Shown piece by piece: positions 15,213 to 17,295 of a stretch of 17,295 bases of DNA (within the stretch, counting starts at the first letter, position 1; every line of letters begins with the position of its first letter). A model generated the notes under the pieces. It was not told where the DNA came from and did no database searches. It saw only the letters and a program-made list of their open reading frames with translations. A program made the position numbers and the translations under genes. Source of the DNA: Oscillospiraceae bacterium (GTDB lineage Bacteria > Bacillota > Clostridia > UMGS1840 > HGM11507); the NCBI GenBank assembly GCA_015068525.1, contig SVKJ01000025.1:1-17295 (forward strand). Direction: 5' to 3'.

Positions 15213-15268
15213 ATTTTAATATAGTCAATGTTAATTCTAAAAGCAAATGTATGTTAATTGTATGTTAA
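15213..15268 (-). promoter_or_regulatory. PhoP-box-like repeats and promoter of the Na/Pi transporter
   Basis: On the minus strand TTAACA occurs at 15263-15268, 15252-15257 and 15229-15234. The first two are 11 bp apart, the period of the Firmicutes PhoP box (TTAACA-N5 repeats). A weaker TTGCTT at 15241-15246 continues the phase, and the last copy is off by one base. A -10 box TAAAAT (15213-15218) lies 10 bp after the last copy with no good -35, as expected for a promoter activated by a PhoB/PhoP-type regulator. Confidence 0.65.
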
Positions 15269-15279
15269 CAAATAAGATT

Positions 15280-15315
15280 AAAAAATCCTTAAAACAAGAT
15301 GTTTCAAGGATTTTT
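15280..15315 (-). terminator. Terminator after the PhoR-like kinase gene
   Basis: AAAAATCCTT (15281-15290) and AAGGATTTTT (15306-15315) form a 10-bp inverted repeat, with inner pairs AAAC/GTTT. On the minus strand it is followed by further T residues (15279 and below). It separates the two-component genes from the transporter, which therefore has its own promoter. Confidence 0.75.
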
Positions 15316-15323
15316 GTGAATTT

Positions 15324-16976
15324 TTATTGTTCAAAAACAATTGTTACGCTTGTTCCTTTTCCCTCTGTGCTTTCAAGAGAAACTTCTGCACCGTGATATG
15401 CGGCTGCGTGTTTTACAATTGCAAGACCAAGACCTGTTCCGCCGACAAACTTTGAATGGCTTTTATCAACTCTGTAAAAGCGTTCAAAAACTCTGTTTTG
15501 CTCGGATGTCGGAATACCGATTCCTGTATCTCTTACTGTAACACTTGTCTTACCGCCCGCCCGATTGATAATAACATCAACAATACCGTTTTCTTTGTTA
15601 TACTTGATAGCATTATCACAAAGGTTATATATCATTTCATCAAGAATTTTTCTTACACCGTAAACCTTTGCAGTTTCACCAATCAGACTAAAACTGATAT
15701 TTCTTTTCTCAGCAATAGGAGTAAGTCTTTTTACAATGTCCTCTGAAAGTTCATAGATGTCAACATTTTCTTGGGTGGCAGGGACTGCACCTTCATCAAG
15801 TTCGGATATTTTCATAATATCACTGACAAGGGTAATAAGCCTTTGTGCTTCATCATAGATAGCTGTAGAAAAGTCAATAACTGTTTCATCGGGTGTTCCT
15901 CCCGATTTCATCATTTCTGCAAAACCCGAAATGGAGGTAAGAGGTGTTTTTAACTCATGGGACACATTAGATGTAAATTCCTGCCTTAATTGCTCACGCT
16001 TTACGCTTTCGGTAATGTCAATTATTACGATAACCGCACCAATAATTTTATCATTTTCATAAACGGGGTTTGCAATCAAGTTATATGTGTTTTCATCGTG
16101 TGAAATATTGCTCTCAGTTCTTTCTCCCAAAAGAGCTTTTTCAACTACATTTCTAAAACCTTTGCTACGGTTAAAAGCAAGCACGCTGCTTTCCCTTACA
16201 TCTGATACTTCAAGCAAACGAATTACCGCCTGATTATAGGAAAGTACATTTGCATCTTTATCAATTACCAAAAGTCCCTCGCTCATATTGTCGGTAATCA
16301 ATCTAAATTCTTCCTGTTTTTGCTCGGCTTCCTTTATCTGTCTGTTAATGGTTTTCTTTTGTGCCGACATTTTTTTAAGAAGAGGTGTTAATTCCTCATA
16401 GGTTTCATTTGCTGCCGGATTATCAAGATCAAGTTCATTTATTGGCTTTATAATAGCCTTCGATAACCTGTATGACAAGAAAACTGAGATAATAAGCGCA
16501 AGTACGATAATGATAAAAAGGGGCTGCAGAAGTCCTAATAGTATTATAACAACTGAATTTTGCATTGTTGATACACGAAGAATTGTTCCGTTATCAAGTT
16601 TTTCTGCATAGTACAAGGTTTTCTGCATCAAAGTATCGGAATATCTTGAACTTGTACCTTTGCCGTTTTTTATCGCATCTGCAATTTCTTTTCGGTCAGC
16701 ATGGTTTTCAAGTTCATCTGCATTTGCAGAGGTATCTGCTAAAACTGTACCGTCACTTGATACTAAAGTTATTCTTTTACCTTTTTCATTAAAATTATTT
16801 ATAAAATCAGTATCTTCATTTTTAACCGCATAGGATATGTATCCCGCTTCGCTTTCAAGTTCCTTAAACATCTGCGCTTCAAAATAACTGAATAACACAC
16901 CAAAAATCAAGCAAAAACTTATAAGCAAGATAAACATTGAGGTAAAAAAATTGGAACGAAATATTTTATTAACCAT
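15324..16976 (-). CDS. PhoR-like sensor histidine kinase with PAS domain
   Basis: A membrane kinase of about 550 residues. It has a first membrane helix near residues 10-32, an extracytoplasmic sensor of about 110 residues, a second helix near 145-168, a linker, a PAS domain (about 220-325), the HisKA domain with phospho-acceptor His340 in SHELKTPLTS, and an ATPase domain with NLCDNAIKYN, DTGIGIP and GGTGLGL. This architecture fits PhoR-type phosphate sensors. I place the start at ATG 16974-16976, because GGAGG lies 8 bases before it but only 2 bases before the ATG at 16980-16982. The choice gives an 8-base overlap with the response regulator gene (ATGGTTAA). The phosphate role is inferred from the neighbouring transporter and its promoter. 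Confidence 0.9.
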   Translation of the reverse strand: MVNKIFRSNFFTSMFILLISFCLIFGVLFSYFEAQMFKELESEAGYISYAVKNEDTDFINNFNEKGKRITLVSSDGTVLADTSANADELENHADRKEIADAIKNGKGTSSRYSDTLMQKTLYYAEKLDNGTILRVSTMQNSVVIILLGLLQPLFIIIVLALIISVFLSYRLSKAIIKPINELDLDNPAANETYEELTPLLKKMSAQKKTINRQIKEAEQKQEEFRLITDNMSEGLLVIDKDANVLSYNQAVIRLLEVSDVRESSVLAFNRSKGFRNVVEKALLGERTESNISHDENTYNLIANPVYENDKIIGAVIVIIDITESVKREQLRQEFTSNVSHELKTPLTSISGFAEMMKSGGTPDETVIDFSTAIYDEAQRLITLVSDIMKISELDEGAVPATQENVDIYELSEDIVKRLTPIAEKRNISFSLIGETAKVYGVRKILDEMIYNLCDNAIKYNKENGIVDVIINRAGGKTSVTVRDTGIGIPTSEQNRVFERFYRVDKSHSKFVGGTGLGLAIVKHAAAYHGAEVSLESTEGKGTSVTIVFEQ

Positions 16977-17295
16977 TCTCATTACCTCCGAGTTTGTAAC
17001 CTATATTTTTAACGGTATGAATAAGATCTCCTGCACTTTCAAGTTTCATACGGAGTTTTCTTATATGCACATCAAGAGTTCTTGACTCATCATAAAACTC
17101 TCCCCAAACACGAGTAAGCAGAGTGTCTCTTGAAACAACTTTTCCATCTGCTTCGAGTAACATCATCAAAACCGAACTCTTTTCGGTAATGGTTCCGGGT
17201 AACCACCCTTGTTTTCTTTCTCCGTAAGGAGACATAATATATACGAGGTTGCTGAACATTCCATATTGTATGAGTAGATTTGCAACCCCTGTAGC
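16969..17295 (-). CDS. OmpR/PhoB-family response regulator, C-terminal part (cut by right edge)
   Basis: The visible 108 codons encode the winged-helix DNA-binding domain of a response regulator. The recognition region is clear: ITEKSSVLMMLLEADGKVVSRDTLLTRVWG, then YDESRTLDVHIRKLRMKLE and the wing ending IHTVKNIGYKL. The reading frame stays open to the window edge, so the ATG at 17257-17259 is probably internal and the receiver domain lies outside. The first strands (LVYIMSPYGERKQGWLPG) diverge from the usual family pattern, though the positions of a leading aromatic, NL and an Arg can be aligned. It is co-transcribed with the PhoR-like kinase, its likely partner. PhoB/PhoP identity is inferred from context. 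Confidence 0.88.
   Translation of the reverse strand, partial: ATGVANLLIQYGMFSNLVYIMSPYGERKQGWLPGTITEKSSVLMMLLEADGKVVSRDTLLTRVWGEFYDESRTLDVHIRKLRMKLESAGDLIHTVKNIGYKLGGNENG

Noticed and set aside
16980..16982. ATG at 16982 as the kinase start
   Set aside because: The GGAGG site is only 2 bases away from it, too close for initiation; the ATG at 16976 has proper spacing. The two differ by only two residues.

Overview
The window is a low-GC, AT-rich, gene-dense stretch that reads as chromosome of an anaerobic member of the Firmicutes (Bacillota), most likely class Clostridia. The grounds are strong GGAGG-type ribosome binding sites, sigma-A-like promoters, the rplU-prp-rpmA-obg order with an N-terminally extended L27, an AbrB/SpoVT-type regulator, a PhoR-type kinase, and oxygen-sensitive pyruvate formate-lyase. 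No rRNA, tRNA, CRISPR array, transposase, integrase or phage gene was found. Most genes are ordinary housekeeping or metabolic genes; the less ordinary material is in the regulatory DNA between them.

Left to right: (1) 1-221 holds the promoter and a two-arm operator of a leftward gene beyond the left edge, plus a 53-bp palindromic repeat. (2) 222-3297, leftward: pflB-pflA (pyruvate formate-lyase and its radical-SAM activase) behind a promoter, a ZTP (pfl-motif) riboswitch and an overlapping terminator. (3) 3300-7151, leftward, a tightly packed operon: short-chain dehydrogenase, Xaa-His dipeptidase (pepD), Y-family DNA polymerase, YolD-like protein. (4) 7187-9622, rightward: an L21 leader, then rplU, the L27-processing protease prp, rpmA and the GTPase obg, with a terminator-like hairpin between rpmA and obg. 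(5) 9626-9734: a bidirectional terminator inside 16-bp inverted repeats. (6) 9737-12860, leftward: an apolipoprotein N-acyltransferase-like gene (lnt) overlapping a half-size ABC exporter. (7) 12940-13316, rightward: an AbrB-family regulator with four cysteines, ending in a bidirectional terminator. (8) 13413-17295, leftward: a PhoB-like response regulator (cut by the right edge) and PhoR-like kinase, then a terminator, then a Na+/phosphate cotransporter with PhoP-box-like TTAACA repeats in its promoter.

Functional links: formate from PflB feeds 10-formyl-tetrahydrofolate, whose shortage raises ZTP/ZMP, so the riboswitch ties fermentation to one-carbon and purine status. Prp removes the L27 N-terminal extension, and the L21 leader probably lets L21 repress its own operon. 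The kinase and regulator probably sense phosphate limitation and switch on the adjacent phosphate transporter. I saw no clearly new multi-gene system. The most useful items for follow-up are the Pho-box layout, the operator at the left edge, the two small inverted-repeat elements and the Lnt homologue in an apparent Gram-positive.
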